The notes under the pieces are model-generated. The model saw only the letters and a list, made by a program, of their open reading frames with translations, ran no database searches and was not told the origin of the DNA. From Candidatus Omnitrophota bacterium (GTDB lineage Bacteria > Omnitrophota > Gorgyraeia > Aquiviventales > Aquiviventaceae), in NCBI GenBank assembly GCA_016206685.1, contig JACQRB010000023.1, positions 45,126 through 109,125 on the forward strand: 64,000 nt of DNA, written 5' to 3'. Shown here piece after piece: positions 24,770-34,051 of this stretch (position 1 is the stretch's first letter; every line of letters starts with the position of its first letter). A program made the translations under genes and the position numbers.

Positions 24770-26472
24770 GGCCGGGCCGCCAACTCATAAATCTGCAGGT
24801 ACTCTTCTCTGGCGCGCATGAGCGGCACGATATCCACCCATGGTCCACGGAATTCCTGCAGGAGCCGGCAGTGTTGCCGAACCTGCTCGATGTAGCGCAC
24901 CTGCGAGGGAAAATTGTGCGGCTCGGCCAGGTACTCGTCAACGCTGCTCTCCAGGATGAAATACCGCACGCCCTCCTGCGCCTGGCCGGCGAAATCGAAA
25001 TCTTCTGGATCGTACTCCCCCATGGAGGGAAACCGCAGGTAGATCACGTCGTAGGTCGCAGCAAACGCGGACTGGTGGCGCAGCAGGCGCCGGAGCCGCT
25101 CGCCGCGGCCCATCCGCTTGCGCTCGATCTCCTCCAGCTGCCGCTGGATGGACACCGCATTGGGCACGATCGGCAGGTCCGCCATCGTGACGATTTTTGT
25201 CCCGGCCGGCAGCGTCGCTTCGATCCAGGTTTTCGCCTGCGTGGCCGGCGGCAGTTGAGCCGCCCGGCCCAGGAAGGCCAGGCTCTTGGCCAGGGGCGCT
25301 GCGAACAGCACGGCGAAGACCGCGGTCACCGCGGCCCCGCGCCACCACGAGGGCCGCAGCGCGCGGACGACTCCCATGAGCCAATCCACGCCGAGCAGGA
25401 TCATGAACGGAGCCACCTGGACGAAATACCGGGAGTTGATCAATTGCCACCGGCTCATGTACACCAGGATGAACCCGATCATGCCCAGGAAGAGCAGGTC
25501 GCGGCGGCTGCGGCGGATCAGCGCATGGAGCACGCCGGCGATGCCCAGCACCGTCAGAGGCATGCTCCACCCAAACGGCAGTGCGTCCATGAAGATGAAC
25601 AACCAGCCGGGCTTCGTGATGCGGGAGCCCGGGGCGGTCAGGGCGCCGTACGCCACGGTGTCATACAGGAACTTCCAGTCCCGACTGAAACGCCGGATAT
25701 CAACGATGGTGTACCAAGCCCCCAGCCCATAAGCCAGCCCCATGCAGGCCAGGGCCCCCCAGAGCCTGGGGTCCTGCCACCACCGCCGGGACTGCGGGCC
25801 GCGTGGCGCCAGGATGTGGGCGGTCAGCAGCGGAAACAGCATCAGCGCGCCGTCGTACTTGGCGGCCGTCGCCAACCCGCCGAGGAACCCGGCGGCCAAG
25901 TACTCGCGCCACCCGCCCCCGTCCTGAAAAATCCGCACCACGCACCATACCGACGCCATGAAGAGACAGAGCATGAACACGGTCGGCACCGCGTAGTGCG
26001 CCCAGCGGACCAGCTCGGGAGCACACGCCATCAGGGCCGTGGCAATCAGCGCGGTGCGCTCGTCAAACAGCCGGCGGGCGATCCGATGGAACAGCACGAC
26101 GCTGCCCATCGCCATCAGCCACATGAAGGCGCGCGCAATCAGGTAGAACAGCGTGGGGTCGGTAAAATACAGTTGCTCAAACGCGGCCAGCGAGGGGATC
26201 CAGCCGAGCGCCCGTCCGATGACGTAGGCCGCCCCGTAGAAAACGAACAAGACATACGACAATAACGGCGGATGGATGAAGAAATGCGGGTTCAGGTCGC
26301 CCGTGCCGCACTTCAGCGCCAGTTGGATGTGCTCCTGCTCGATGCCGAGCCGGCTGAACGGCAAATCTGCGGTCATGCCGTAGCCGAACAGCACGCCGGC
26401 GATGCCGAGCACGACCCAGCTCCAGGCGCGCAGGCGCGCAGACGATGCCACACTCGACGGTTGTCTCCTCAC
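24766..26472 (-). CDS. GT-C membrane glycosyltransferase, ArnT/GT39-like (paralogue 2)
   Basis: A 568-residue polytopic protein. ADLPFSRLGIEQEHIQLALK, CGTGDLNPHFFIHPPL and FTDPTLFYLIARAFMW are shared almost block for block with 37344-39020. A C-terminal soluble domain contains LPIVPNAVSIQRQLEEIERK. The start is put at a GTG (26472) because AGAGGA stands seven bases before it; a TTG at 26517 would overlap the SMR gene. It should transfer a polyprenyl-linked sugar to the glycan in the periplasm. Donor sugar unknown. Confidence 0.85.
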   Translation of the reverse strand: MRRQPSSVASSARLRAWSWVVLGIAGVLFGYGMTADLPFSRLGIEQEHIQLALKCGTGDLNPHFFIHPPLLSYVLFVFYGAAYVIGRALGWIPSLAAFEQLYFTDPTLFYLIARAFMWLMAMGSVVLFHRIARRLFDERTALIATALMACAPELVRWAHYAVPTVFMLCLFMASVWCVVRIFQDGGGWREYLAAGFLGGLATAAKYDGALMLFPLLTAHILAPRGPQSRRWWQDPRLWGALACMGLAYGLGAWYTIVDIRRFSRDWKFLYDTVAYGALTAPGSRITKPGWLFIFMDALPFGWSMPLTVLGIAGVLHALIRRSRRDLLFLGMIGFILVYMSRWQLINSRYFVQVAPFMILLGVDWLMGVVRALRPSWWRGAAVTAVFAVLFAAPLAKSLAFLGRAAQLPPATQAKTWIEATLPAGTKIVTMADLPIVPNAVSIQRQLEEIERKRMGRGERLRRLLRHQSAFAATYDVIYLRFPSMGEYDPEDFDFAGQAQEGVRYFILESSVDEYLAEPHNFPSQVRYIEQVRQHCRLLQEFRGPWVDIVPLMRAREEYLQIYELAARP

Positions 26473-26483
26473 GGGCAGATCCT

Positions 26484-26885
26484 CTATGTTCTCGCCAGGA
26501 TGACCAGCCCCAGACAAATGACCGCCACACCCAGATAGCGCAGGGGCGGGACGGCTTCATGCAGAATGACCTGTGAGGCGAGGGTGACCAAGACGAAGCC
26601 GAGCGCCCACCAGGGGTAGGCATAGCTCAGCTCCAGACGGGACAGAACCGCCAGCCAGAGAAAGACGCTCACCGCATAAGCGGCCATCGCCGTCAGGATC
26701 AAGGGATTCGTCGCCAAGGACCACACGGTACGCGGAATGGTCCGGAGCTCAAGGCGCATCACTCCGAAGGCATTCATCGCAGTTTTTAACAGCAGTTCCC
26801 CCACGACCGCAATCACGACTGCGACAAGCATGAGGAGAAGGGAGGTCGTCGTCATGCCGTTGCGACTGATGAGAATGTTCGTCAT
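26484..26885 (-). CDS. Small multidrug-resistance-type protein, ArnE/ArnF-like lipid-linked sugar flippase subunit
   Basis: A 133-residue protein with four predicted membrane helices. AYPWWALGFVLVTLASQVIL and LRYLGVAVICLGLVIL are typical of the EmrE/EamA half-size family. In the ArnE/ArnF system such subunits flip undecaprenyl-phosphate-sugar to the periplasm for ArnT. Here it sits directly upstream of two ArnT-like GT-C genes, and ArnC-type GT2 is close by, so the same logic is likely. ATGA junction with gmd upstream. Confidence 0.83.
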   Translation of the reverse strand: MTNILISRNGMTTTSLLLMLVAVVIAVVGELLLKTAMNAFGVMRLELRTIPRTVWSLATNPLILTAMAAYAVSVFLWLAVLSRLELSYAYPWWALGFVLVTLASQVILHEAVPPLRYLGVAVICLGLVILART

Positions 26886-27910
26886 GAGATCGCTCGGGGG
26901 CGGCGATGGACCGGAGGCGCTGGTCGGCCGGCTGACGTCCGTTTCGATTCGCTCGTGACCCGCTCAAGATCGGCGTCAACCAGAAGCCGAACGAGCTCTG
27001 GGAAGGCCGTCGTCGGCTCCCAGCCAAGGCGCGCCCGGGCTTTTGAGGCATCGCCAACCGAGACGAAGGTGTCGGCGGGACGATAGAGCGCCGGATCAAC
27101 GTCCACGTAGTCTTCCCAACGCAGCCCCTTGTAGGAAAACGCCTCCTGAAGGAACTCACGAATGCTGTGGGTCTGGCCCGTCGCAACGACGTAGTCGCCG
27201 GCTTCCGGCTGCTGGAGCATGCGCCACATCGCCTCGACGTACTCCTTCGCGTAGCCCCAGTCGCGCTTCACCTCGAGGTTGCCCAAACTGAGTTTCTGCT
27301 GGCGACCGGCCAGGATGTTCGCGAGCCCCCAGGTGATCTTGCGCGTCACAAACGAGAGGCCCCGTCGAGGGGACTCATGGTTAAAACAAATCCCGCTGCA
27401 CGCAAAAATGCCATAGGTCGTGCGCGCATGCTGCGTAAACCAGTGGGCGAACAGTTTCGCCGCCCCATACGGATTCTGCGGATGACACGGCGTGGTCTCC
27501 TGCTGGGGCGACTCCGTCGTATTGCCGAACATCTCGCTGCTGGAGGCTTGATAGAACTTCGCCGGGATTTTGTTGACGCGAATCGCCTCCAGCAGCCGCA
27601 CCGCCCCTACGGCCGTCACGTTGACGGTATGCTCCGGCTGCTCGAAGCTGAGCGACACGACGCTCTGCGCGGCGAGGTTATAGACCTCATCGGGCCGGAT
27701 GGTCCGGAGCAATTGGGTGAGCACGTTGCCGTCCGTCAGGTCTCCGAGATGCAACACCAGCCGATCCGAGGGCTTGAAGGGACTCGCTTCAAGCGACGCG
27801 GGCCGCCGGATGAGCCCGTGGACTTCATAGCCCTTCTCCAGGAGCAGCTCCGCCAAGTAGGAGCCGTCCTGCCCCGTGATCCCTGTAATCAGTGCACGGC
27901 GGGTCGTCAT
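26882..27910 (-). CDS. gmd: GDP-mannose 4,6-dehydratase (second copy)
   Basis: A 342-residue GDP-mannose dehydratase. It converts GDP-D-mannose to GDP-4-keto-6-deoxymannose. Hallmarks: ALITGITGQDGSYLAELLLE, EVYNLAAQSVV, SSSEMFG with E126, Y148-K152 in NPYGAAKLFAHW, and FNHESPRRG with RKITWGLANIL. Start at 27910; the longer frame has no family support. It resembles the copy at 40699-41718 but is clearly diverged. No Fcl-like gene is adjacent, so its product may go to another keto-sugar user. Confidence 0.96.
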   Translation of the reverse strand: MTTRRALITGITGQDGSYLAELLLEKGYEVHGLIRRPASLEASPFKPSDRLVLHLGDLTDGNVLTQLLRTIRPDEVYNLAAQSVVSLSFEQPEHTVNVTAVGAVRLLEAIRVNKIPAKFYQASSSEMFGNTTESPQQETTPCHPQNPYGAAKLFAHWFTQHARTTYGIFACSGICFNHESPRRGLSFVTRKITWGLANILAGRQQKLSLGNLEVKRDWGYAKEYVEAMWRMLQQPEAGDYVVATGQTHSIREFLQEAFSYKGLRWEDYVDVDPALYRPADTFVSVGDASKARARLGWEPTTAFPELVRLLVDADLERVTSESKRTSAGRPAPPVHRRPRAIS

Positions 27911-27950
27911 GATGCACCCCGGCCGACGGCGATCCGATGCACGCCCACCA

Positions 27951-29006
27951 TCACAGGCTTTCAAGATCAACCCATCGCCCCGTCGCATCCGCCTTGCGAG
28001 CGGCGTCCAAGAGGCACTGGACTCGATACCCGTCTTCCAACGTGGGAGCGCTTGGGGTTCCTGATTGGACCCAGTTCACAAAGCGTTCGACTAATCGCCC
28101 AACCGCAACGATCCGGCCATCTCCCTCCGGGAGATCCTGGCTCTGTGTCTGAATCGCCTCCAAACGATTCTGCTCCCTCCTCCCCTGCAGCAATCTGAAC
28201 CCCTTCACGTAGTCTGAGGTCGGATTCTCCAGCACAAGAGTTCCCTGCTCGGCGTAGATCTCCACGCGATGGCCGCTCCCCAGATAGGCATGGGTACTCA
28301 CCGTGACACCAACCGGGGTGCCGTCATGAAGCACCAGGCAGATCATCGCGAGCTGATCCCCCCGCTCGACAGACGCGTCCCGATCAGACCTAAACAGATG
28401 CGCAGAGATTTTCTGGACGGGTCCCAAGAGCCATTCCACATAATAGAAGATATGGGAGCCAAAGGCGTTCAAAGCGCCGCCGCCTGCTTGCTGACGGACT
28501 TTCCATGTGTCACGCCCCATCCGAGCCGCGGACGTCTCCACCTGCCAGGAGACGGTGACATAGCGCACGCGACCCAGCGCTCCGCTCGCCAGGAGCGTCT
28601 TTGCACGCATCCACGTCTCTGTGGATGGAAACTCAAAATCGACCATGTGAGCGACTCCGGCTCCTTGGGCGGCTCGTAGCATCTCAGCGGCTCTCCCACA
28701 CGTTGTGGCCACGGGTTTCTCGCAGAAGACGTGCTTGCGACGAGCGCAGGCCGCCACGGCGATCTCCGGCTGAATCGAAGGCGGGGTGGCGATCGCCACC
28801 GCGTCGAGTGTCTCGTCCAGCATCATGGCCCGCCAATCTCCGTAGGCGTTCGGGATGCCCAGACGGCCGGCGACGTGCTGTGCCCGTTCGAGGGTACTCG
28901 CGCACAGGGCCACCACCCGACATCGGGGGTCGGACTGAAAGGCGGGAACCAGCACCTGTTGACCAAATCCGATCCCCACCACACCCACCGTGACTCGACG
29001 GCTCAA
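27951..29006 (-). CDS. Gfo/Idh/MocA-family NAD(P)-dependent oxidoreductase
   Basis: A 351-residue protein. The N-terminal Rossmann fold begins TVGVVGIGFGQQVLVPAF, and the family's catalytic lysine is in HVFCEKPVAT (K97). The C-terminal half (about 125-330) is the typical alpha/beta substrate domain. In sugar loci this family oxidises or reduces nucleotide-sugar ring carbons (WbpB-like) or keto-sugars. It follows the UDP-sugar dehydrogenase upstream with an ATGA junction, suggesting action on that product. Substrate not proved. Confidence 0.91.
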   Translation of the reverse strand: MSRRVTVGVVGIGFGQQVLVPAFQSDPRCRVVALCASTLERAQHVAGRLGIPNAYGDWRAMMLDETLDAVAIATPPSIQPEIAVAACARRKHVFCEKPVATTCGRAAEMLRAAQGAGVAHMVDFEFPSTETWMRAKTLLASGALGRVRYVTVSWQVETSAARMGRDTWKVRQQAGGGALNAFGSHIFYYVEWLLGPVQKISAHLFRSDRDASVERGDQLAMICLVLHDGTPVGVTVSTHAYLGSGHRVEIYAEQGTLVLENPTSDYVKGFRLLQGRREQNRLEAIQTQSQDLPEGDGRIVAVGRLVERFVNWVQSGTPSAPTLEDGYRVQCLLDAARKADATGRWVDLESL

Positions 29007-30265
29007 ATCTTTCCTCCCTTGCCGAAGAAATTCCAGACATCCACCACGGGCTTGCCCTTCGTATCAAGATTCCGGTACGCATCATGGGGGACGCACAGAA
29101 TGAGCAGATCGCTCTTGGAGATGACGTCGTCCAACGGGACGATGTCCGGATCCCCCTGCACAAACGGACTGGTGGTCAGCACGCGCTTCGCGTGGAACAA
29201 CAGCGCCTTCTTCAACTTATAACTCAAGGAGGCCCGGGGGTCATCACTGTTGGCTTTGAACGCCATCCCTAACAGCCCCACGGTCATGGTGGACAATCCA
29301 TACTGTTTAGCCAGTTGCTGGACCACATAGAGGGGTAAGCCCTCATTGATCCACATGGCCATACTGCCCAATTGAAACTGATTGTTGGAGAATCCGGTGA
29401 GCTGCATCGTGTCTTTGAAGAGGCAGGGCCCAGCCGCAAAGCCCGCGCCCGGCAGATCCCGCATCCGTGAATAATTGGCCTTCAGGCCCGCCAAGATGCG
29501 GTAATAGTCGAGACCGGCGGAGTTCGCGATCATGTAGAACTCGTTGGCCACGGCGAATTGGATATAGCGATAGGCGTTGCAGAACAACTTGGCGAATTCA
29601 GCCTCCATCGGACGCAGGCGCACGATCAGAGGAGCGAGTTGTGAGAAAAACTCCGCGGCGCGATCTTCCGCGTCCTGAGTCGTCCCGCTGACAATCTGTG
29701 GAAGTTGCCGGAGCTCCTGGATCGCATAACCCTGGACGATCCGCTCAGGACAGAACGCCAATTGAGGACGCTTCCCATGAGACCGGAGATACCGGTGCAG
29801 CCAGTCCGTGGTTCCTGGATAGACGGTGGAACGCAGGATGACCAGTTGATGATCGGACAGGCGGGGCAACAGCGGTTCAAACGCACGGATCATGCTTTTC
29901 AAGGCGGGGTTGAGGAACTCGTCAATGGGAGTCCCGATCGTCACGATGATGATGGGCACGCCGGCGAGATCGTCGGGATTGGTGGAGGAAAAAGACAGCC
30001 GTTTCTTGGCCAACGCGTCTTTCAGGAGCGGCCCGGCCCCGTGCTCCAGGAAGGGCATCGTCCCTCGCTTGATTCCATTGAGCGCGCGCCCATTCACATC
30101 GTACAGCAAGACCTGTTGTCCCTGACTGGCGAGGACGAGCGCCAGCGGCAACCCCACGTGCCCGGCCCCGCCGACGATGCACACGTCCGCGTGGCGACGA
30201 CTTGCCGCACGCTGGGGCCGGCGTTGGCGCGACCCCGGCCGCGTCACGGGCTGAATGGTCGGCAT
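29003..30265 (-). CDS. Nucleotide-sugar dehydrogenase (WecC/WbpA-like)
   Basis: A 420-residue UDP- or GDP-sugar dehydrogenase: a two-step NAD oxidation of C6 to a uronate. N-terminal Rossmann motif VGGAGHVGLPLALVLA; mid-domain AEFAKLFCNAYRYI with the K225/N229 pair; catalytic C280 in GFAAGPCLFKDT. The C-terminal domain has the usual LLGMAFKANSDDPRASLS pattern but lacks the common DxRDSP form. The first ~25 residues are a basic, Arg-rich extension. It overlaps the upstream methyltransferase by 22 bases. Confidence 0.92.
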   Translation of the reverse strand: MPTIQPVTRPGSRQRRPQRAASRRHADVCIVGGAGHVGLPLALVLASQGQQVLLYDVNGRALNGIKRGTMPFLEHGAGPLLKDALAKKRLSFSSTNPDDLAGVPIIIVTIGTPIDEFLNPALKSMIRAFEPLLPRLSDHQLVILRSTVYPGTTDWLHRYLRSHGKRPQLAFCPERIVQGYAIQELRQLPQIVSGTTQDAEDRAAEFFSQLAPLIVRLRPMEAEFAKLFCNAYRYIQFAVANEFYMIANSAGLDYYRILAGLKANYSRMRDLPGAGFAAGPCLFKDTMQLTGFSNNQFQLGSMAMWINEGLPLYVVQQLAKQYGLSTMTVGLLGMAFKANSDDPRASLSYKLKKALLFHAKRVLTTSPFVQGDPDIVPLDDVISKSDLLILCVPHDAYRNLDTKGKPVVDVWNFFGKGGKI

Positions 30266-30981
30266 GGCTTGATCCCTCGGGTGAGGACAAACGCCCGGTA
30301 CGGCCTGACAAGGTGTGATGAGAATAAGAGGGCATCGAGCGCGTTGTAGACCGGCAGCGCCCATCGCAGGCTGGACGAGGCGATAGAGCGGTACTGCGCC
30401 ATGCAGTAGTCCGTCGAGACGTCAAACCCTGCCGCAGCGAACACGCCGGCGATCTGCCGGGCGATGATCGGCCGCTCATTAGGCGTGACGCCGTTCTGGC
30501 TGTAGAACGGCGAGGTGGGGTCCCGGTAGAGCCACATGAACGGATTGCGCCGATTGGGGTCGAATGCGACAAAAACGCCGCCGGGCTTCAAGACCCGGAA
30601 GCATTCCCGCGCGAACAGCCGCGGGTCTGGCAGATGGTGGATGATTCCGCTCAGCAGCAAGCCGTCCATGGACTCGGTTCGCAGCGGCAGCGATTCCACA
30701 TCGCCCACCATAAAAGCCACGTGCGGATTGTGCTGCCGGCCGACCGTGACGAGCGACTGGTTGAGATCCAGCCCGAGAGCCGTGAGCCCTTCCTCGCGCA
30801 ACAACCGGGTGAACACGCCGGAACCGCACCCGAGATCGGCGACGCGCGCTCCGGGCGTGAGCCTGCTCAGGTCAATGCAGCGGCGGATCATCCGTCGGTT
30901 GCTCTTCTCGGTGAACACGTTGTATTCACCGCCTGAGGCGTATGCCGAAAAGCACGCGACTTCCTTCGCTTTATCCTGCAT
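30244..30981 (-). CDS. SAM-dependent methyltransferase
   Basis: A 245-residue class I methyltransferase. SAM motif RVADLGCGSGVFTRLLRE, then GLDLNQSLV, LLLSGIIHHLPDPRLF and LKPGGVFVAFDPN. An NPFMWLYRDP segment follows, common in methyltransferases of EPS loci. The start is ATG 30981; an in-frame start at 31020 exists inside the upstream gene. It overlaps that GT2 gene by 11 bases. Acceptor unknown. Confidence 0.9.
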   Translation of the reverse strand: MQDKAKEVACFSAYASGGEYNVFTEKSNRRMIRRCIDLSRLTPGARVADLGCGSGVFTRLLREEGLTALGLDLNQSLVTVGRQHNPHVAFMVGDVESLPLRTESMDGLLLSGIIHHLPDPRLFARECFRVLKPGGVFVAFDPNRRNPFMWLYRDPTSPFYSQNGVTPNERPIIARQIAGVFAAAGFDVSTDYCMAQYRSIASSSLRWALPVYNALDALLFSSHLVRPYRAFVLTRGIKPCRPFSP

Positions 30982-31774
30982 GGCACGAGCTCGCCTGGCG
31001 AGCGGAAGCCGCGGCCTCATGCGGGGTCGGCGCCCCTTTCGCGTCCGTCCTCAGCGCCACGGAAGCCGCCGTGCGCCGCGCGTACGTCGTGGCGAATGCG
31101 TAGCCGTACCAGCGCAGGTACGCGGGCAGCCACCGGATGACTTGGAACCGGCTCGCTCCTGTGGGACGGGCAAACCACGCCGCCGGGACTTCACCGACCT
31201 TCCACCTCAGCCGATGGCACTTGACCAGCAATTCGATGCTGTAGGTAAACCCTTGGGTGGATTCAATCGCAATCGTCTCGAGGACGCGGCGCGAAAAGAG
31301 CCGCAGGCCGTTGCTGGCGTCACGCGTCGGCACACCGGCCAGGTGGTATAACGTGAAGGCCGAGACGCGCACGAGGAGATCTTTGAGCCAGGGACAACCG
31401 ACCATTCGTCCCCCAGGCATCAACCGGCTGGCCGACACGATCCGGCAGCCGGCCTCACACTGTTGGACCATCTGATCAATGATCCCCGCGTTATAGGTAT
31501 CATCGGCAGGATACACCAACACCGCGGGTGCGGCACTCGCCTCAAAACCCGACAGCACCGCCGCGTGCGGACCGACCCCGCGATTTTTGACGAGGAGCAC
31601 ATCACCGTCCGGGTGCGGAGCCTCGCGTAACGCCGCCAGCGTGGTATCGCCGTCGTGGTCGTAGCAGATGAGCACGCGAAACGACGTCCGCACCCCGCGG
31701 CGCAACGAGTCCAACACCGCCAGGATGCCGCGACCTTCATTGTAGACTGGGATCACGATATCCAGCCGGGTCAT
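30971..31774 (-). CDS. Glycosyltransferase family 2
   Basis: A 267-residue GT-A enzyme. LDIVIPVYNEGRGILAVLDS, VLICYDHDGDTTL and NRGVGPHAAVLSGFEAS are the donor-binding segments, and LVYPADDTYNAGIIDQM holds the metal-binding region. RDASNGLRLFSRRVL and VGEVPAAWFARPTGASRFQ match DPM-like family members. ATGA junction with the C-methyltransferase upstream. Adds one unknown sugar. Confidence 0.92.
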   Translation of the reverse strand: MTRLDIVIPVYNEGRGILAVLDSLRRGVRTSFRVLICYDHDGDTTLAALREAPHPDGDVLLVKNRGVGPHAAVLSGFEASAAPAVLVYPADDTYNAGIIDQMVQQCEAGCRIVSASRLMPGGRMVGCPWLKDLLVRVSAFTLYHLAGVPTRDASNGLRLFSRRVLETIAIESTQGFTYSIELLVKCHRLRWKVGEVPAAWFARPTGASRFQVIRWLPAYLRWYGYAFATTYARRTAASVALRTDAKGAPTPHEAAASARQASSCHAG

Positions 31775-33045
31775 CCGACCTCCTCGTTGCGCAGGATGCG
31801 CGGGACCGGCAACGGGATGATGAAATCGCCTCGGTACCCCTTCTGCTTCAGTTTTGGCATGAGCTCATCGGCGATGTGCCACGACAACAGCAAGGCGTAG
31901 TCGGGTGGTTCTTGAAACAACCGCGATTCTTCCACAACCGGAATCAGCGTTCCCGGGATATACTTGCCGATTTTGCGCGAGCCGTTGATTTCTAGCACAC
32001 AGTCCAAGATCCCATCATCGAGCCCCACGTAATTGATCAGGGTGCTGGCGCGGGAGGGCGCGCTGATCCCATAGATCCGCTGCCCTCGGCGTTTGATTTC
32101 ATGGAGCAACGCATAGAGGGCTAACTTAGAGTGGATGATCCGATCCCTGAACGCGCGCAGCTGCTGGGTATTGAGCTCCGTGCGTTCCTCGGCTTCGAGC
32201 ATCGCCATGACGCTCGGCTGCACCTGGTACCGACCGGGTCGAGCGGCGTAGACGCGAATCGATCCGCCGTGGGTGGGAATCCGCTTCGCGTGGATGATCG
32301 ACAGGCCGTGCATGTCGAAGAGCGATTTAAGGCTCGCGAGGGAATAGTACCGTAGATGCTCATGATAGATCGTGTCGTACTGAAGCGTTTCGACCAAGGA
32401 CAGGAGATAGTGGGATTCGGAGACAAACACCCCATCGTCACTCAACAACGAAAGGATGCTGTCCACAATGTCGTGGATATCTTCAATGTGCGCGAACACG
32501 TTGGTGGCGGTCACCAGTTTCGACGGACCCCGCTCAGCGCGGACTTTGGCCGCAGTCTCTCGATTGAAGAAGGTGATCAGGGTCGGGATCCCGCGCGCAT
32601 TCGCCAGTTCGCCGACATTGGCCGGCTCAATGCCCTGCACGGGATGATGTGGGGTGAAATTACTCAGCAACGTCCCATCGTTCGAGCCAATATCCGTCAC
32701 CAGGTCCTCTGGCCCCAGGGTGATGAGCCGTCGGCATTCCTGGTAGAGTTCCGCGAAGTTGTCCCGCAAAATTTTCGTCGTCCCACTGGTATAGGGGTAG
32801 TCTGGGGGAAAGAGAATCGTGGGGTCGACGATCAACCCCAGTTGAACGAGCTGGCAGTGAGGACACCGCAACAGATGCGCCGGGTAGCTGGGTTGCTCCT
32901 GCGGAGGCCGCCCAATGGGCGGCATGAGATTCACCGGAGGCAGGTAGCCGAGAAACACGATTGGTTCGAGGCCGGGACCGTCACACACCTGGCATCGCTC
33001 TACCACGACGCTGGAACCCGTTTGAATGGTCAAGGGCATGGTCAT
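31771..33045 (-). CDS. Sugar C-methyltransferase (TylC3/TcaB9-like)
   Basis: A 424-residue nucleotide-sugar C-methyltransferase. Zinc cysteines C18/C21 and C61/C64 at the N-terminus, SAM motif VTDIGSNDGTLLSNF, catalytic YHEH at 227-230, and the C-terminal domain with ISAPSRASTLINYVG and ALLLSWHIADELM. It adds a methyl group to C3 of a 4-keto sugar in related systems. G+C is lower here than in most neighbours (28 of 60 bases in 32341-32400). ATGA junction with the SDR upstream, which may supply or reduce its substrate. Confidence 0.93.
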   Translation of the reverse strand: MTMPLTIQTGSSVVVERCQVCDGPGLEPIVFLGYLPPVNLMPPIGRPPQEQPSYPAHLLRCPHCQLVQLGLIVDPTILFPPDYPYTSGTTKILRDNFAELYQECRRLITLGPEDLVTDIGSNDGTLLSNFTPHHPVQGIEPANVGELANARGIPTLITFFNRETAAKVRAERGPSKLVTATNVFAHIEDIHDIVDSILSLLSDDGVFVSESHYLLSLVETLQYDTIYHEHLRYYSLASLKSLFDMHGLSIIHAKRIPTHGGSIRVYAARPGRYQVQPSVMAMLEAEERTELNTQQLRAFRDRIIHSKLALYALLHEIKRRGQRIYGISAPSRASTLINYVGLDDGILDCVLEINGSRKIGKYIPGTLIPVVEESRLFQEPPDYALLLSWHIADELMPKLKQKGYRGDFIIPLPVPRILRNEEVG

Positions 33046-34043
33046 GAGTCGCACCTGAGGGGTTCAGGCGCTGGTGCTGCCTGGGCATGCTCGTCATACC
33101 ACCGGGCCACGAGAGGCAGGCCATCAGAGAATCGGACGGCGGGACGGAATCCTAATGCCGTCAACCGGCTGATCTCCGGACACCGGCGCAGCGTACTGCC
33201 GTGGGCGGGTGTCTGAGGGACGATGCGGACGTCCTTTCCAAAATAGCGTCCCACTTCGATCGCGACCGTCTCGACCGTCATCTCTTCACTCGTGCCGAGA
33301 TGGTAGATCGCGAGATGTTCGCCGTGCTCCATCACAACCCGCAGCCCATTGACGAAGTCATCGATGTAGAGAAACGAACGGGTCTCCTTCCCGCTGCCCT
33401 GGATGGGAAAAGGCACCGGGTTGGTCGGCTCCTGGGCCAAGCGGCGCATCCGCAGCACAAATTGCGGGATCACATGTTCCCAGCCCATATCAGGTCCATA
33501 CACGTTATGCGGACGGACAATGAGGAGGCGATCCACCCGACCCTTACCGCAATGAATCGCCATCATCTCACTGATGATCTTGCTGGCTGCATAGGAGTAG
33601 CGTGGGTTGTACGGATCAGGGATCGACAGCGGCACCGTTTCACTCGTCGGCACCACGTCCGGTGTCTGGTAGACTTCGGAACTGGAGGTGAGGAGGAATT
33701 CGCCGACCCCATAGTGGAGGCAGGCATCCAGCACATTGACCATCCCCTTCACACCGACCTCCAGCACCTGATCGGGTTTCGTGTAGAAGAAGGCGGTCCC
33801 ATTGATCGCCGCGAGATGACAGATGCTCTCGACACCCCGCACGGCCTGAAAGACCGCCTCCCGGTTTCGCACGTCAGCTTCGATGAACTCGACGCCATCC
33901 CTCACATCGGCCAATCGCATCGCCGAGCCGCGGCTCTGGTCATCCAAGACCCGTACGCGATGCCCCTCGGTCACGAGGCGTCGGACGAGGGCCGAGCCCA
34001 GAAATCCAGCTCCGCCAGTCACCAGATAGGTCTTACGCCCCAT
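33042..34043 (-). CDS. NAD-dependent epimerase/dehydratase (extended SDR)
   Basis: A 333-residue extended SDR. YLVTGGAGFLGSALVRR at the N-terminus, LLTSSSEVYQTPDVVP around the active serine, Y-A-A-S-K in RYSYAASKIISEM, then VRPHNVYGPDMGWEHVIP and GKETRSFLYIDDF. It resembles GDP-mannose/UDP-xylose-like epimerases in layout. It is coupled (ATGA) to the C-methyltransferase downstream. Substrate unknown. Its G+C is also lowered relative to neighbours. Confidence 0.91.
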   Translation of the reverse strand: MGRKTYLVTGGAGFLGSALVRRLVTEGHRVRVLDDQSRGSAMRLADVRDGVEFIEADVRNREAVFQAVRGVESICHLAAINGTAFFYTKPDQVLEVGVKGMVNVLDACLHYGVGEFLLTSSSEVYQTPDVVPTSETVPLSIPDPYNPRYSYAASKIISEMMAIHCGKGRVDRLLIVRPHNVYGPDMGWEHVIPQFVLRMRRLAQEPTNPVPFPIQGSGKETRSFLYIDDFVNGLRVVMEHGEHLAIYHLGTSEEMTVETVAIEVGRYFGKDVRIVPQTPAHGSTLRRCPEISRLTALGFRPAVRFSDGLPLVARWYDEHAQAAPAPEPLRCDS

Positions 34044-34051
34044 CGTCTCCT

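Noticed and set aside
26473..26517. TTG start at 26517 for GT-C paralogue 2
   Set aside because: It would overlap the SMR gene and has no ribosome-binding site, while GTG 26472 follows AGAGGA at seven bases.
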